Assembly: GCF_018691265.1 (NCBI RefSeq)
Contig: NW_024881322.1
Coordinates: forward strand, 15,277,489-15,341,488
Reading direction: 5' to 3'
Length of the DNA stretch: 64,000 bases
From: Tyto alba
Taxonomy: Eukaryota > Chordata > Aves > Strigiformes > Tytonidae
Position numbers and translations under genes: made by a program. Positions 51,201 to 63,345 of this stretch are shown here, piece by piece. Below the pieces are notes generated by a model. That model did not search any database and was not told the origin of the DNA. It saw only the letters and a list, made by a program, of their open reading frames with translations. Every line of letters begins with the position of its first letter. Position 1 is the first letter of the stretch.

Positions 51201-52820
51201 GACAAAAACAGCCCACTAAAATAATTTCATGTCTCCATTTTCATGACCCCAGTGTCTCTCAAGTCACATGCGCTTGACTTTATGAAAGAGTGTGTGAGGG
51301 GAGAAAGTAGAGGTAAGACTGTTGAAGTCCATCCTGATATATCTTCGAGCAAATTAGAATGCGCTGCATGACTTTAACCTTCAGGAGTCCGCAGATGGTA
51401 AAAACTGGAGCAACACAGAAGCACCTTCAACAGTGTGAAGACTATTTAGCAGGAAGGTTAAAGGTGTCACAGAAAAAACAGGTATGAAGCAGTAAGAGAG
51501 ACTTGTGCCCCCAAAGGTGAATCTGCCGCTTGTTTCTCTCCCAAGGAAGGCATACCATAGTTCTGAGATTTTTTCTCTTCAAATCTTTGTGCATGTTGTA
51601 GTTTTTTGTGCATGATGCTTTTTGGTTATCTTCCACCCTACACACAATTTTTAAATTTGTCCTTGTTTTCCTTAGCCCAGTACCCTTATAGTAGTTCAAT
51701 ATTCACATCTGAGCCAGGCTTAGCTTTGGGAAGAGGAGCACAATCTGAGCCTGGATGAAGGCATTTCCCAGTTCAGGGCTGTTGAGGTTCCTCAAAAACT
51801 CTTTGCTTTGGATCCTTTGAGCAGCCCTTCAGTCTTTGCCGTTGTTGCATTTCCTATTAGTTTTTCTCTTACAAAGTCTTTCTGTGACAGCACTGTAGGC
51901 AGCAGCCTATCATAAACAGAAGCATAGGTCAATCCACACAAAACATTAGACCGTTACTTCTCAGCTTCCTTCATGGTTGCGCTGTGGTAGCTTAATTGAG
52001 AATTTTGTCTGGGAATCAGATTTTTCTCCATCGTTCTCTCCCTTTCCATAACTTGTCTTGACACTTGAACATATTTTGTTTGTACTGTGGAGATCAGGGC
52101 TGTTTGTTTGTTCCCACACAGGGAAGAAGATGCTTGTGTTGCAGCATACATGCTTGGTGACACCATGCTGGGACAGACTGGCTGGTTCCCACACTACCTG
52201 CTCTCCACTTTTCATGGCAGGACTTAAAGAAATTACAGAATCTCTGCTTGCACAAAGCTGAGATTGAAGTGAGAGCTCTGGGAGGTTGGTAATAGGAGTT
52301 TCAGAAAGCTCTTTCAAGGTGAATGGGAAAGCTTTACATGAGAAGTAATGTCTGATCTTAGGCACACTGAAGTCAGAGGAAGTCTTTCTTCACTAAGCCC
52401 TAGTTCCCAGTCACAGGCATCACAGTTTATGCGGTCTCTTGTCTCAGCTACTTAACCCTAAACAAGCGTAGATATTCTATCAATGCATCAGAAACTGGAC
52501 ATCATATAATTCCCAAGGCAATGGTCAAGACGTTGGGGTAACATTTAACTGAAGTTTTAGTGCTAATTACACTGAGCCTTGGGGCATTTGGGACCTGATT
52601 TGGAGGCACAGATCTATTCCTGTTAACCTTCAAATTTTTTGAATACAGTTGCTTTTTTTATTACAGTAGTGTCTAGTGAAGAGTAGATCACTTCTATGTA
52701 CTAAGATAGTTTCTCTCCTAAAGAGCTAAGGCCAGATTTTTTTAAGATATGAGTTTGACGAATGCAAATGTTTGAGAGCTAGGCTTCAAAGCTGAGATAG
52801 GGAAGATTGATTAAAAAGTG

Positions 52821-52925
52821 AGAGGTGGAAACAGAGGTACAAAGTGAAGAAGTGACTTACCAATGCATGGGTACAATTGCAGATGAGACTTCACTTTTCA
52901 TACTCCCTGCTTAGTGTCTCATCTG
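52821..52925 (-). repeat. Possible MIR/L2-like relic
   Basis: agaggtggaaacagaggta, then caaagtgaagaagtgactta resembles gaggaaactgaggcacagagaggttaagtgactt, the complement of MIR. Only about 45 bp align well by eye. Confidence 0.35.
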
Positions 52926-53327
52926 GTAATTTTAGGCCACCTCTAGCCTGTTTGCTGTCTGAAATACTGGGAATTACTTAAAAGTTGTACCCCGAAAATA
53001 AGTGTGCCCATCTCCATGGTATGTTCCTCTTCCTTTTGTTCTTTAAGGAACAGAGTTTCTGAAAGCTCTTCTGCTGGAGAGAGGGGAGAGGTTTGTGTAG
53101 GGCTGTTATAGCTTTATCAAAGTTGCAAAGAGCCTCAGAAAAGGTGGTAATGAAGAAACCAGGACTTTTCCTCTCTTTTCTGTTCCATTTTTTTTTTTAT
53201 TTTTAAGCTGGATGTAGTCATGCTGGAACTGCTTGTTATTTTATTTCCCAGACTTTTTCAGGTTGAGGGACAGCAGCAACTTCTCTTGCAGACCAACAGC
53301 CTGACTCTTGCCTGGCTGATCCTCTAC

Positions 53328-53332
53328 CTAGG
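53328..53332. repeat. Target-site duplication CTAGG, left of the 53.3-kb LTR
   Basis: ctagg before the TG end, repeated exactly at 53882-53886. Confidence 0.88.
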
Positions 53333-53881
53333 TGTTGTGGTTTAACCCCAGCCAGCAATCAGGCACCACACAGCTGCTCGTTCACTCTCCCCCCCAAAGT
53401 GGGATGGGGGGAGACAATCGGAAAAAAACCCAGTGAAACTCATGGGTTGTGATAAAACCAGTTTAATAGGACAGAAAAGGAAGGGAAAATAATAATAATG
53501 ATCATAATAGAATATACAAAACAAGTGATGCAAAATACAATTGCTCACCACCCGCTGACAGATGCACAGCCAATCCCCAAGTCATGGTGCCTGCCAGCTA
53601 ACTCCCCCCAGTTTATATACCAGTTTATATCATATGGTATGGAATACCCCTTCTGCTTGCTTGGATCAGCTGTCCTTGCTGTGTCCCCTGCCAGCTTATT
53701 TTGCACCCCCAGCCTCCGCTGGCAGGGCAGTATGAAAATCTGAAAAGAATTTACTAATACTGCTTAGCAACAACTAAAATATCAGTGTGTTATCAACATT
53801 ATTCTCATCCTAAATCCAAACCACAGCACTATACAAGCTCCTAGGAAGAAAATTAACTTTATTCCAGACAAAACCAGAACA
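53333..53881 (-). mobile_element. Solo LTR, diverged relative of copies A and B
   Basis: The 549-bp element has TG...CA ends (TGTTGTGGTTTAACCCCAGC at the left, aaccagaaca at the right) and perfect 5-bp duplications ctagg at 53328-53332 and 53882-53886. The left end is the well-known avian LTR terminus that reads ggggttaaaccac on minus. On that strand a good TATA box (TATATAAA, complement of 53612-53619) lies about 150 bp before the poly(A) signal ATTAAA (complement of 53462-53467), which gives a plausible U3-R-U5 layout. It shares with A and B the order of a CACC/CAGC-rich end, a tttaat core, an aattgctca segment and an aaacacagcac/aaccacagcac segment, but is much diverged from them in the middle. 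Confidence 0.9.
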
Positions 53882-53886
53882 CTAGG
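53882..53886. repeat. Target-site duplication CTAGG, right of the 53.3-kb LTR
   Basis: Exact copy of 53328-53332, directly after the CA end of the LTR. Confidence 0.88.
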
Positions 53887-56800
53887 ACAGACAAAGATTT
53901 GTGGAGTCCTCTTACTGGCTGAACAGAAGATTGACACAACAGGTTCCAATTGTGAGATGCAACACCATGTGATTTTGTACCTTGGGAAGAAGAGACTTGA
54001 CAACAAGAAGAAAAAAAAATCACAGCCCTTTCCTCTTCTCTTCTCCTTCATTCATCATATTGTTTTCTTCATCCCCATTATCATTTTTTCTTGCACATGT
54101 CTGCTCAGTCCCTAGTTTGACTGACTCCTAACTTGGGAGGTTTGAGAGGACACAGAAAATTGTGATTGCTCTTTGGGGGACACCAGCCTTCTTTCAGGCT
54201 CATTTGATCTTAAGGTAAGGGGAAAGCTGACAAAGAGTTCACGCTTTCCAAGCAGGAACTCATTGCTTAACACCTTTTACAAGAAAAAGGTAAGGACTGG
54301 GGAGCAGCCAGTAGTGCTGCCACTGCCAGGACACTGAAAAGAACATATGTGGTCCTCACAGCAGCTCCTGCTTGACTCAGGAGCTGGGAATGTGTGGCTT
54401 TCCATGCTCCGGAATTCAAATTTGTGTGCAGCTATCATTTTTGATCTGATCTGCACCACTCCCTCTTCTCCAGATCCCACTGGAGATACCAGGTAGGGCC
54501 TATATGCTTCAGCACTCTGGGAGCCGCTTGTTGATGGTGCAGTGGTTCCCCAGGGTAGAGTAATTTAAGTAGAAGCCATCAGGCCACTCTGCACCTGGCA
54601 GCTTGCCATGGGGAATGGTACATCTTCATTTTGGGTCTGAAGGAGTCTGACTGTGTGAGCCAAAATTTGAAAATATGGGTTCACCTACATGTTCATTTCG
54701 CTCTTCCAGTCATGTCAGCAGTATTTTCAGACACATTGTACTTGCTTTTTAGATTCAGAACTCCTGTGCACGTAATGTGTTGTCTGCTTTAGCTTTGATA
54801 TCACTCAGGATACCGTATTGCATATCATGCACTTGAAATGAAGAGAGAGTCTTGAAATCCAGTAGTGTGGCTAGTAGCTGTATTTTTCTCATCTAACCTG
54901 GCATTTGATAAATGCATGAACAGATACCTATTGCACTGCTTTGAACTTTGGATGCTGGTATTCTGCAAACAGGTGCTAAAGTCACATCAGTTATTTTAAT
55001 GGATCAATGTAACTTAGATAATGTTGTTTTGTGATTGATGATCTTTCTACTATTGACAGTAAGAGATTACAGTGTCATTTTTGACTGACAAATTAGTTAG
55101 TCTTTCCCACTGTTAAATGCTTCTGGAAAGTTTGTTTTGAACGATGCTGTCTGAGGATTGGGTGCAATTGCCCTGGAAGATAGATCCCCACTTTTTGTTC
55201 CATTGCACAGGGGCCCCTATGCTGTCCCCTTGGATACTTCTGTTGGGCATGTGTCTGAAGCTGCTGCAAGCCAAGTTAGTCCTCACAGAATTCAGTAAGA
55301 ATTGCTTGTGTGCAACCCCCTGCATGCCATCAGGCCCAGCACCTTTCATGTACAACCATGTACAGAGAGCCCAGGTACAGACTTTGGCCCAAGTGGTTTT
55401 ATCTTTGTGGAAAAACAGAAGACAAATGCAGTAGAAATGGGAAGAAACTGTGTTTGGGAGGGTATCAGCACATGCATCAAAAGGTCATATTTACTCTAAA
55501 AAAAGTGGTTAAGGTACTGAGTCTTGTTTCAGTTACTTTCTTAAATACAAAAGAAGTACTATATTCAGGTTTTTCTAATTAAGGATATAAGTTCAATTCG
55601 TGGATGCAGAATTATTCAGGAGACAAGGAGGTGTCAGATCTCAGCACCATCAAACTTGAACATTTCTGATGATGGAAGGGACAGTGTCCCCAAAGACATG
55701 TGTCTCTGAGCAAAGGCTAACTTGCATCAAGGGCTTGCCTGAGAGAGCAAACTCAGCAGGCGGTTTATTGACCAAGCCCATCACTAGTTTTAAGGTCCTA
55801 AAGCATAGATCAGTGTCAGTAATCTACCATTTCCAACTCTGTGGAATGTTTATGGATATTTTTGTGATCCTGTTAAAGCATACCATGAAAGTAATTAATC
55901 AAAACAGAACATGGAGCATATGTATTGAAGATAATATTTTCCTCAGTTTACGGAGGAACTGAGTTCACTTCATATCTAAAAGAAAGGGTCGTTTTATACC
56001 TCTCTGCAGTAGTGAAGCATCTGAAGGGCTCTTCTTAGATGTCCAACATGGCACAGGAAAATCTCAGTATAAACAGGAGTAAATCCCTTCACATAATACA
56101 GAAATATGGTTGTGACCCTGCTATGTCATTGTCCGGTTTTGGCCAGCCACTCCATCTCTCATGCCTTGTAGTGGTTATGGCAACATTTATCCAACTCATA
56201 CAATGGTCTTTGGACAATTTTATTAGACAGTAAAATTTACTTGACCTTCCATGAGGAAGGCAGAATTATCTGTGGTGTAGTGCTGTAGTAACTCACTCTG
56301 CTTCTCAAAAAGTGCACATATGATGCAGGAAGCTTTTGATAATTGGGTTTTCTTGCTAACTAGCTAGTAAATCTAGCCCTGTCGTCATCTTACTCCTGGT
56401 CCAGGACTTCCTGCTATAGGACTGCCAGATGTCAAGAAAGAACACCATTTATATCTGGAATAGACTTACTCAGAGAGCAGGAGGTCAGCAGGGATGAATT
56501 ACTGTCTCCCTGCAGGCTTCAAACACTTTTACCCAGCAGAACCATCTTTCTACAAAGTCTTTGATATTGGCAACAGCATCTTGAGAGCCTCAGACAAACA
56601 GTGTTTTATACTTCCAAGCTATCCTCCAAGCCATTCAATACTTCAGATGTTCACTTTACCCCATTAGTAGCAGGTATAATTTCCTCCCATATCTCAGTGC
56701 TAATAGCTTTTTATAAATTAAAAAAGAGAAAAAAACAACCTTGAAATATATACTTTTACTGTAATTGTTTATTAATTAAATTTCCATGATGATGCTTCTT

Positions 56801-57238
56801 TCTGTCCTTCCCTTTTCATTAAATTATCTATGCTAATTTCATTATATGTTCTCTCTTTCAAAGTCATGCTACCTGTGGATTTTTTTCCCAAGTCTCCTTT
56901 CCCAAAAGCAGTGGCTAGGGTGAGACCTCTAAGAATCGACAGCAGTGTTTACTCCAGACCCTTCCTTTTCCTTGGCAGCAGAGCCTGTGTACCTGGCAGG
57001 TACTTGCTCACTTCTGAAGTGGTAGGAAGCAAAGACACGTAGGCAGGTGACGTGTTTACTCACCTGGGGTGAGCTGCCACAGCTCACTTGTAGCTCTAGA
57101 CTCATTTCTGAGCTACAGGTCTGATGGCTTCTCACTCCGGGTCTGTTTTAAGGCAGCTTTCCATGATTAGTCTGCGTATACTGATGAACTTGCTTCCTCT
57201 TAGTGGCCCCTTCACACTATAAGAAAGGTATGAGTAAG

Positions 57239-57432
57239 ATTGTTCAATAATCTTGGGTTGTCTGATCCAACTGCCAGCTCAAGGCAGGTCTGGTTAGAGC
57301 AGGTTGCTCTACACCCTGTCTAGTCAAGTTTTGACTGTCTTCAAGAATGGAGTTTCCTTCTGAGCAACCTGCTGCAGTGTTTGACTACTCTCATTGTGAT
57401 TTTTGTTTTCTTACACCTAATAAGAAAATAAT
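57239..57432 (-). mobile_element. CR1 LINE fragment, diverged
   Basis: Recognisable blocks in CR1 order on the complement are tagagcaggttgctctacac, cctgtctagtcaagttttga, ctccttctgagcaacctgct-like and gcagtgtttgactactctca, followed by attgtgatttttgttttct. Compared with the usual CR1 wording (gcaacctgttccagtgt... accaccctcacagt) it is clearly older than the copy at 37883. The conserved 3' tip has been lost on the left. Confidence 0.8.
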
Positions 57433-57480
57433 AACACTAATACCACTAATAATATTTCCACTACTACTAATAGTAAAGTA
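57417..57480 (+). repeat. Degenerate trinucleotide tract (TAA/ACT)
   Basis: Runs of aataata, actaataccactaataat and ctactactaatagtaa form an imperfect 3-bp periodic tract that adjoins the CR1 fragment ending near 57432. Confidence 0.75.
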
Positions 57481-60400
57481 ACCTAAATGTAAATGCGTCT
57501 TAGGCCTCAAATATAAAAGTGGAACAAGTCTTACTTCATTTTCAAAGACGATCTTTCTCTGTGCCTCTCAGTTTTATTTTTTTTTCCTGACCCATTTCCT
57601 TTGCACGGCATGGGATATCTTACAAGTTTAATAATGATTTCTATTCATTGGACGATCCAGAAAGGAAATGTTAAAAATAACTTTTTTTTAAAATATCAGG
57701 GGGAAAAAATAATTATAAATAAAATGCACAAAAATATCAGGAATGGATAAACAAACCCAGGACATTTACACCGTAAGAAACAAAATTGATTTTGATTGTG
57801 AAGTGCACTGCTGCTATGTTGCAAGCATGAGGTGTAGCTGGGGTTAGAAATAAGGTGGGCAGTGCACGTGTGTCAGAATTTAAGCTGTGGTGGTTGTAAC
57901 TTGCCCGCAGCATTCCCCCAGATGGAGACTTCTGAGCGGCAGAGGTACAAAAGGAGCAAAGTAGAGAGTGCAAACACACGGGGGAAAAAGCACTCAGAAT
58001 AACTGTGTAATCTTTTTGTAGTAGATGAGTGTGCCCAGGCAGCTCATGGGTAAGAGCTCTCAGCCTCTGTGGCTCCCTCTGAGCTCAGCAGGCAGATCCT
58101 AGGAAGGGAAGCAGCTTCTGGTGCAGCCCGTGTCTCATGGGCACCTCTCTCTCTGGCCCCAGCTTCAAAATCTGGCACAGATAAGTTTCTTATCACTGCC
58201 ATTGTCTAGCACAGGCATTACAGTTATGTGACTGCAGTTGTGCTTCTCCTTTTCTACTCCACTGAAATAAGCCTACAGTTGGAACACATCAAGGTCTATC
58301 AGGGGCTTGTAGAGATTTCAGAGTCTCGGTTTGTCTTCCTGCTAACTTGCTATTTATCCAAGCTGCTGAGCAGCAATTCCCGAGGGTAAAATTGCTTTAT
58401 AACCTGGCAACTCTGGCTTACTCCAGAGATACCCACACAAACTGACATGTGATTAACCTCCCCAGATTGTCAGGCAACGCTTGATCAGGAGATTTACCCC
58501 ACCAAAAAGCAACATGCCTACAGTGTGTTAGTCTGTCTGCTTAATTGCTAGGCAAGACTTACGTATGAAAGAATTTCTTTAAAACAGAATACAAGTACAC
58601 AATTAAAATTTTGCTTTACAACAAGGAACTCTCCTTAGCTTCTAGGCATAGTAACTAACATTTATTTTTGAACCTCTACGGTCTATGTTAGCCGAGAGAC
58701 CTCCAAGAGGTGCATTTTTCCTGTTTCTGTTGATAAAGGTGTTTGCCTGAGGTGGAATGAGCCAGCCATGCTCACTTACAAAACACTAATTACTTTTTTT
58801 CTTGGGTTTGTCACTGTGGCGTCTCATGGTGATGGGGAGAGATGAAAGTATTTCCTTCCCTCCACTTGCCTAGGTTTCCAAGATTTACATATATGTGATG
58901 TTCTGTAATTAGCACACTTCTGGATTCAGGCTTTCAAATATTTTCCTGTTTACAGTATATTATGGTAAGCTTTATGAGCTGCCTGTGAGGAATATGAAAT
59001 CTACATAGCTAACAGAATCACCATTTTCCTTTCCCTTTGTGAAGTGCACAAAGTCTGGGCTTGGCACGCCACAAAAATGAAAAATAATTTTCAGTACCAG
59101 TATACTTTGGCTTTATCCTTTCTTTTCTTCTTTTCCCCGGCTCCTCCCTAGACTTTGGAGAACCCATCACGTACCTTTCTTGTACTAAAGTGACAATGTA
59201 AAAGAAAAGGCGTGTAGTGATGTTTGGGATCGCAGGGGCTCAGTTCAGACACAGCCATGGCAGTCAGCTGTGGTGTTTTAAGATGATGCTACCTCAGTTA
59301 GGTGTCTGCATTGGCTCTCTGCCAGAAGTCATCTCTCACCACCACACCGTTTTTGGAGTGACTGATTGCTGGCCTTGTAATCAACTGTAATTACTGGATT
59401 GCTTGCTCCAATCCTGGTAGTTTAGATCATCTCCTAAAGGCCTCGGTGTCTTACTAGGTTGATGTAAGCAAGCATTTGGGGCTGAATCAGCTCATGTTAT
59501 CTAGGGACTTCAGATGTGTGGGGCTCAGTTGTGGGACCTTAACAGAAAGCCTCTGACTGTTTTTTTTTGTTTATCATGTTCTGGAGTAGAGGGAATTTTC
59601 ATGTGGGTTCATGCTGCTTTTCCATTTAAATTTCTCTCTGACTTTTGAGGGAAAGCAAATGAAACTTAGCAGGGAGAAGTCTCAGCTGTAGCTGTTGATT
59701 TCCCTGACCAAAGAGTATGTGGCAATCAAGCAGATCAACCAAGTTTTCTATGATTTCTACCTCACAAAGGCAGAGGATTCATAGGCAGAGCCAATTCAGA
59801 CTGAAAGCCTAGTTTAAAGCCTTATCCTGGAAACTCATACCAGCTTTCAACTTGTTGCGAAAGTTGGTCCTTTTTGAAAAAAGGTTAGCCCAAGTCTCAG
59901 TGCTGTTTGTAAAGTCCCCTTTGTACTCAGTCAGTAGTAGAGCAGAGCTCTTACAACTCTTGTGGCCTGCGCTGTGCATATTATACTGTACTGTCAGTGG
60001 TGGTTACGTCTGGGGAAGGCACGGAGATTAAGCCAGCATTGATTTGTGTGGTCTGTCTTTTGCAAGCTGTGAGCAGCCGTCTGGAGAGGGCTTCCAGGTG
60101 TCTTGAATACCTCTTTCAAAAGATCCCATCTCAAGTGGTATCAGAAACACCTGGCAATGCTCAAAACAGGGAGATGCGCGACTGCACACGGGTGTGATAA
60201 TCTACACTGATGTCTTTCAGTGGGGTTCGAGCTAATTTGTGTGAAGTAGCAACAGGAACAGGCTTAAGAAGGCCGTAAATGAAATGGGAGAAGGTGCTTG
60301 CTCTTGCAGAGCAGCTCTGTGAACAGCAGGATCTGAACTTCTCCAGAACTCGGAGACTGAAATCCTGTCCCTGCTGCAGCCAAGAGAACTTGCTGTTAAT

Positions 60401-61219
60401 TTAATCAGGATAAGGATTTCACCCAAGAGTGTCAGAATTTGCTGGTTTAAAATTATTAAATCTCTCCCTGGTATATATTCATAGAAGAGCATGAAAATTT
60501 GATATAATTCCCTTTTTCTCTTTGCACTTTTACAAGAAGAAAAAATAACTAAATAAATTGCTTCTGGGATGACATTTTCTATGGTGGTTTAATGCCCGTA
60601 CATGGGTGTTTTGTAACCGAGCTGTGAAACCATGAAAACTGGGTTAATAATGAACCCCCCGACACAGCCTTAACAGTAGCACTGCTAGCAGGCACCTCTG
60701 TAATTACTGCTTCTCTACAAAGTGTGCTGAGCTTCTGCGATGGATTAAAAATCTCATATTGCGCTTTCTTCTGTTAGAAAATGACTCAGTGGAAACCTTT
60801 TAAATATATATAATATGTGCAAAGATAAAGTTTCTGTCTCTGAACTAGCCCCTTTAGGTTCTGTGCCGTTTGGAAAATAGAATCTGGTTTTGCTTTAGCA
60901 GATCTATTTCTTTTTCCAAATTTTATAAATCTGTTGCATTTGAGGTGCAGTGAAATGCTAAGTAATACTTATGGGACATGCATAAATGATTTAGCTGACC
61001 TGTGCATGTCATCTGCTGTGGAATATAAATCCAGTTGGTAGTGCATTTAGCAGATTTTTTTTTCTTTACCTGACTGTTTTCAGACAGAAAGATTGCAGGA
61101 GCTTTAGAAATATTTTGGAGAAGGGCAGCAGCACTGAGTGACATGTGGATGTGAAAGGCACAGATTACAGCTGAGGAGACTATTTCTGTTGGAAGGAAAA
61201 TGAGAAGAGGTGGGTGTGA

Positions 61220-61275
61220 TCATCCACTGAAATCAGTGGGAGTTTTTCTGTTGGCTTTAACGAGATGAATCAGAC
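61220..61275. repeat. Relic of the same ancient repeat type
   Basis: tccactgaaatcagtgggag, then tttttctgttggctttaacg and agatgaatcagac match attgaagtcaatgggag, tttt.c.attgacttcaatggg and gga.caggcc in order. Confidence 0.5.
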
Positions 61276-63217
61276 TTTTGACAGCTAGTGTGGAAGAGAC
61301 ATATAGTCTAGTTGTTGGAAAATACTTATAAATTAAACACAAAATTTGTTTTTGTTGTGCCATGGACTAGAAGTTACTTAGTCCTTCAAAACGCTTTCAT
61401 TTTCAAAGCCACAGCTTGTCAAGGAAGACATAAAGATTCCTGCACCCTGGCAGGTGACTCAGAGTCGTATCTGCCAGCTCTCTTGGAGGTCCTGACAGTC
61501 ACTTTATGCTGGGTATATTTTTCAAGCCAACAAGAAGGTGGAAAAACGAACCATGAAGACTATAAATCAACAATACTGGAAATATGTCTACCTCTTTTGG
61601 AGTCTTAGTGTGGCACTCAGCAGTTGGATGTCCATGACAGTGTTACACGGGTGGACAGTGTACATGCACATATGCTTTCTTAGACAGACTAAATAGATGT
61701 GGTAAAAACGCACACCTTATGCTGACCTTTTTGCTAGGCGGTGAATTTGTGTATTCTCAGAGCCTATTTGAGACTTCAAATCGGAAATGTATGTGTGCTA
61801 GTAAAGGATCTTCATGAGGAAGGCAAGAGGCTGGGTATTTTGTGTGCATGAATTACGATGGATCCATTAGTTTATGTGAGGTGATGTCAATTCACTGCAT
61901 GTGAGAGTTCAAGTATTTGGGTTTCAGACTAGGAGCTCCCAGAGACAGCAGAGGGAAAAAACACCTACAAACCAATGTACTGCAAACCCATCCTGGAATG
62001 ATTAACTCTTCCCTTAGAATTGAAATACTCAAACCAGTAGGACAGCTTGTTCCTCTTCTGTGGTCTCAAAACTTCATTCACGACTCTGACGCACTTTCTT
62101 TTTCAGCCCCCAGTGCTGCCAAAAGAGACGTGTTTATGGGTGATAGTTAATAAGAAGGGTACTTGCAAAAAAACTCCACATTTACAGTATTTTTTTAATA
62201 GGGCCTTTTTTGGCCTGGTGAGTGAACTAAAATGTTACATGTCAATAGTTATTTTGACTGTCTTGGCATTGCAACTTTTGTTTTAAAACATATAAGCTAC
62301 AGCGTCCTGAAGAATGGATGGGGGGTGGCCCAATCATGCTTTTCAGCATCTCAACAAATGAGATTGGTTTCAAGAGGCTATTATAGCTTCTGTAAGAAGA
62401 GGACAGTTCCCCTGATGTTGGTGAAACCCCAGCAGAAGGTGTAAAGGCACTGTGTGGTTAATGCATCTGCAGTGCATTAGGTAGGCAGAGTTTGTGTAGC
62501 AGTGTGCCTGTTACTGTTATCATCACATTAGTTGTAGGTGACCGTTTGCTCACCAAAAGAGCTCTCCTTCCATAGTAGACTGTCCTTTCCCTCTGTGTGG
62601 GCTATAGGCACCTACAGCCACCCAGTTAGACCAGTAACTTTCAGTCTTGCTTTCCATTCCTTCCTCCTTCCTTTGTGACTGCTGGGCAAGATGCCAGGTA
62701 CAGCGCTTGCATGAATGCCCTGCTCTCTCGGTAGGATTTTAACACCAGGAGTGACAGGGTTATAGCCCACGAGGTTTTTAATGAACAAACCTGTCTGTGA
62801 TTTAAGGGAAACTGGATATAAGGTAGATCTGAACAAAGAAATAATTGGAATGTACTTTTCAATTTTAGTGTGACCTGACTGATTGCAGCTTAAGTAATAA
62901 GTAGAGCTAAATCCCGTGATGACCGGCTCAATCCAATCCCTTCAGGTCAGTAGAGAAGCGTGCATGTAGTGCCTCACCTCTACAGAGGCAGATTGCCCAG
63001 CTGCACTGTGTACCTGCTGGGAATTTAACTGCTACTGAGCTGCTGCACTGATACACTTCGCTAGGCCCCCTATTGAATGTCCTCATGAGCATTGCTTTGC
63101 AGAAGAGAATACTTTTGTCCTGTGACTGAAGAACAGCCCCATTATTATGAAAGCTGGCTTATGGAAGGACTAACAAACACTCATAGTCCTCCCTCCTTTG
63201 GTTGCTGGAAGTATAAT

Positions 63218-63345
63218 CTTCATTTTACAGAGGAGGAAATTATGAAAGAGAGAAACTACTACAGTAAATCTGTGGCAGAGGTTTGAATAGAACCCGGGTT
63301 TCCTGGCATCGAAGCATTTCATCTGAACGCTCAGCCTGTTTCTGC
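63218..63345 (-). repeat. MIR-like SINE relic (or L2-related tail)
   Basis: cttcattttacagaggagga, then aatctgtggcagaggtttga, tagaacccgggtttcctggc and ctgaacgctcag follow the complement of the mammalian and amniote MIR element (cattttacagatgaggaaa ... ctagtaagtggcagag ... ttcgaaccc). It contains the tRNA-derived part with the B-box-like gtttgaat. Confidence 0.6.
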
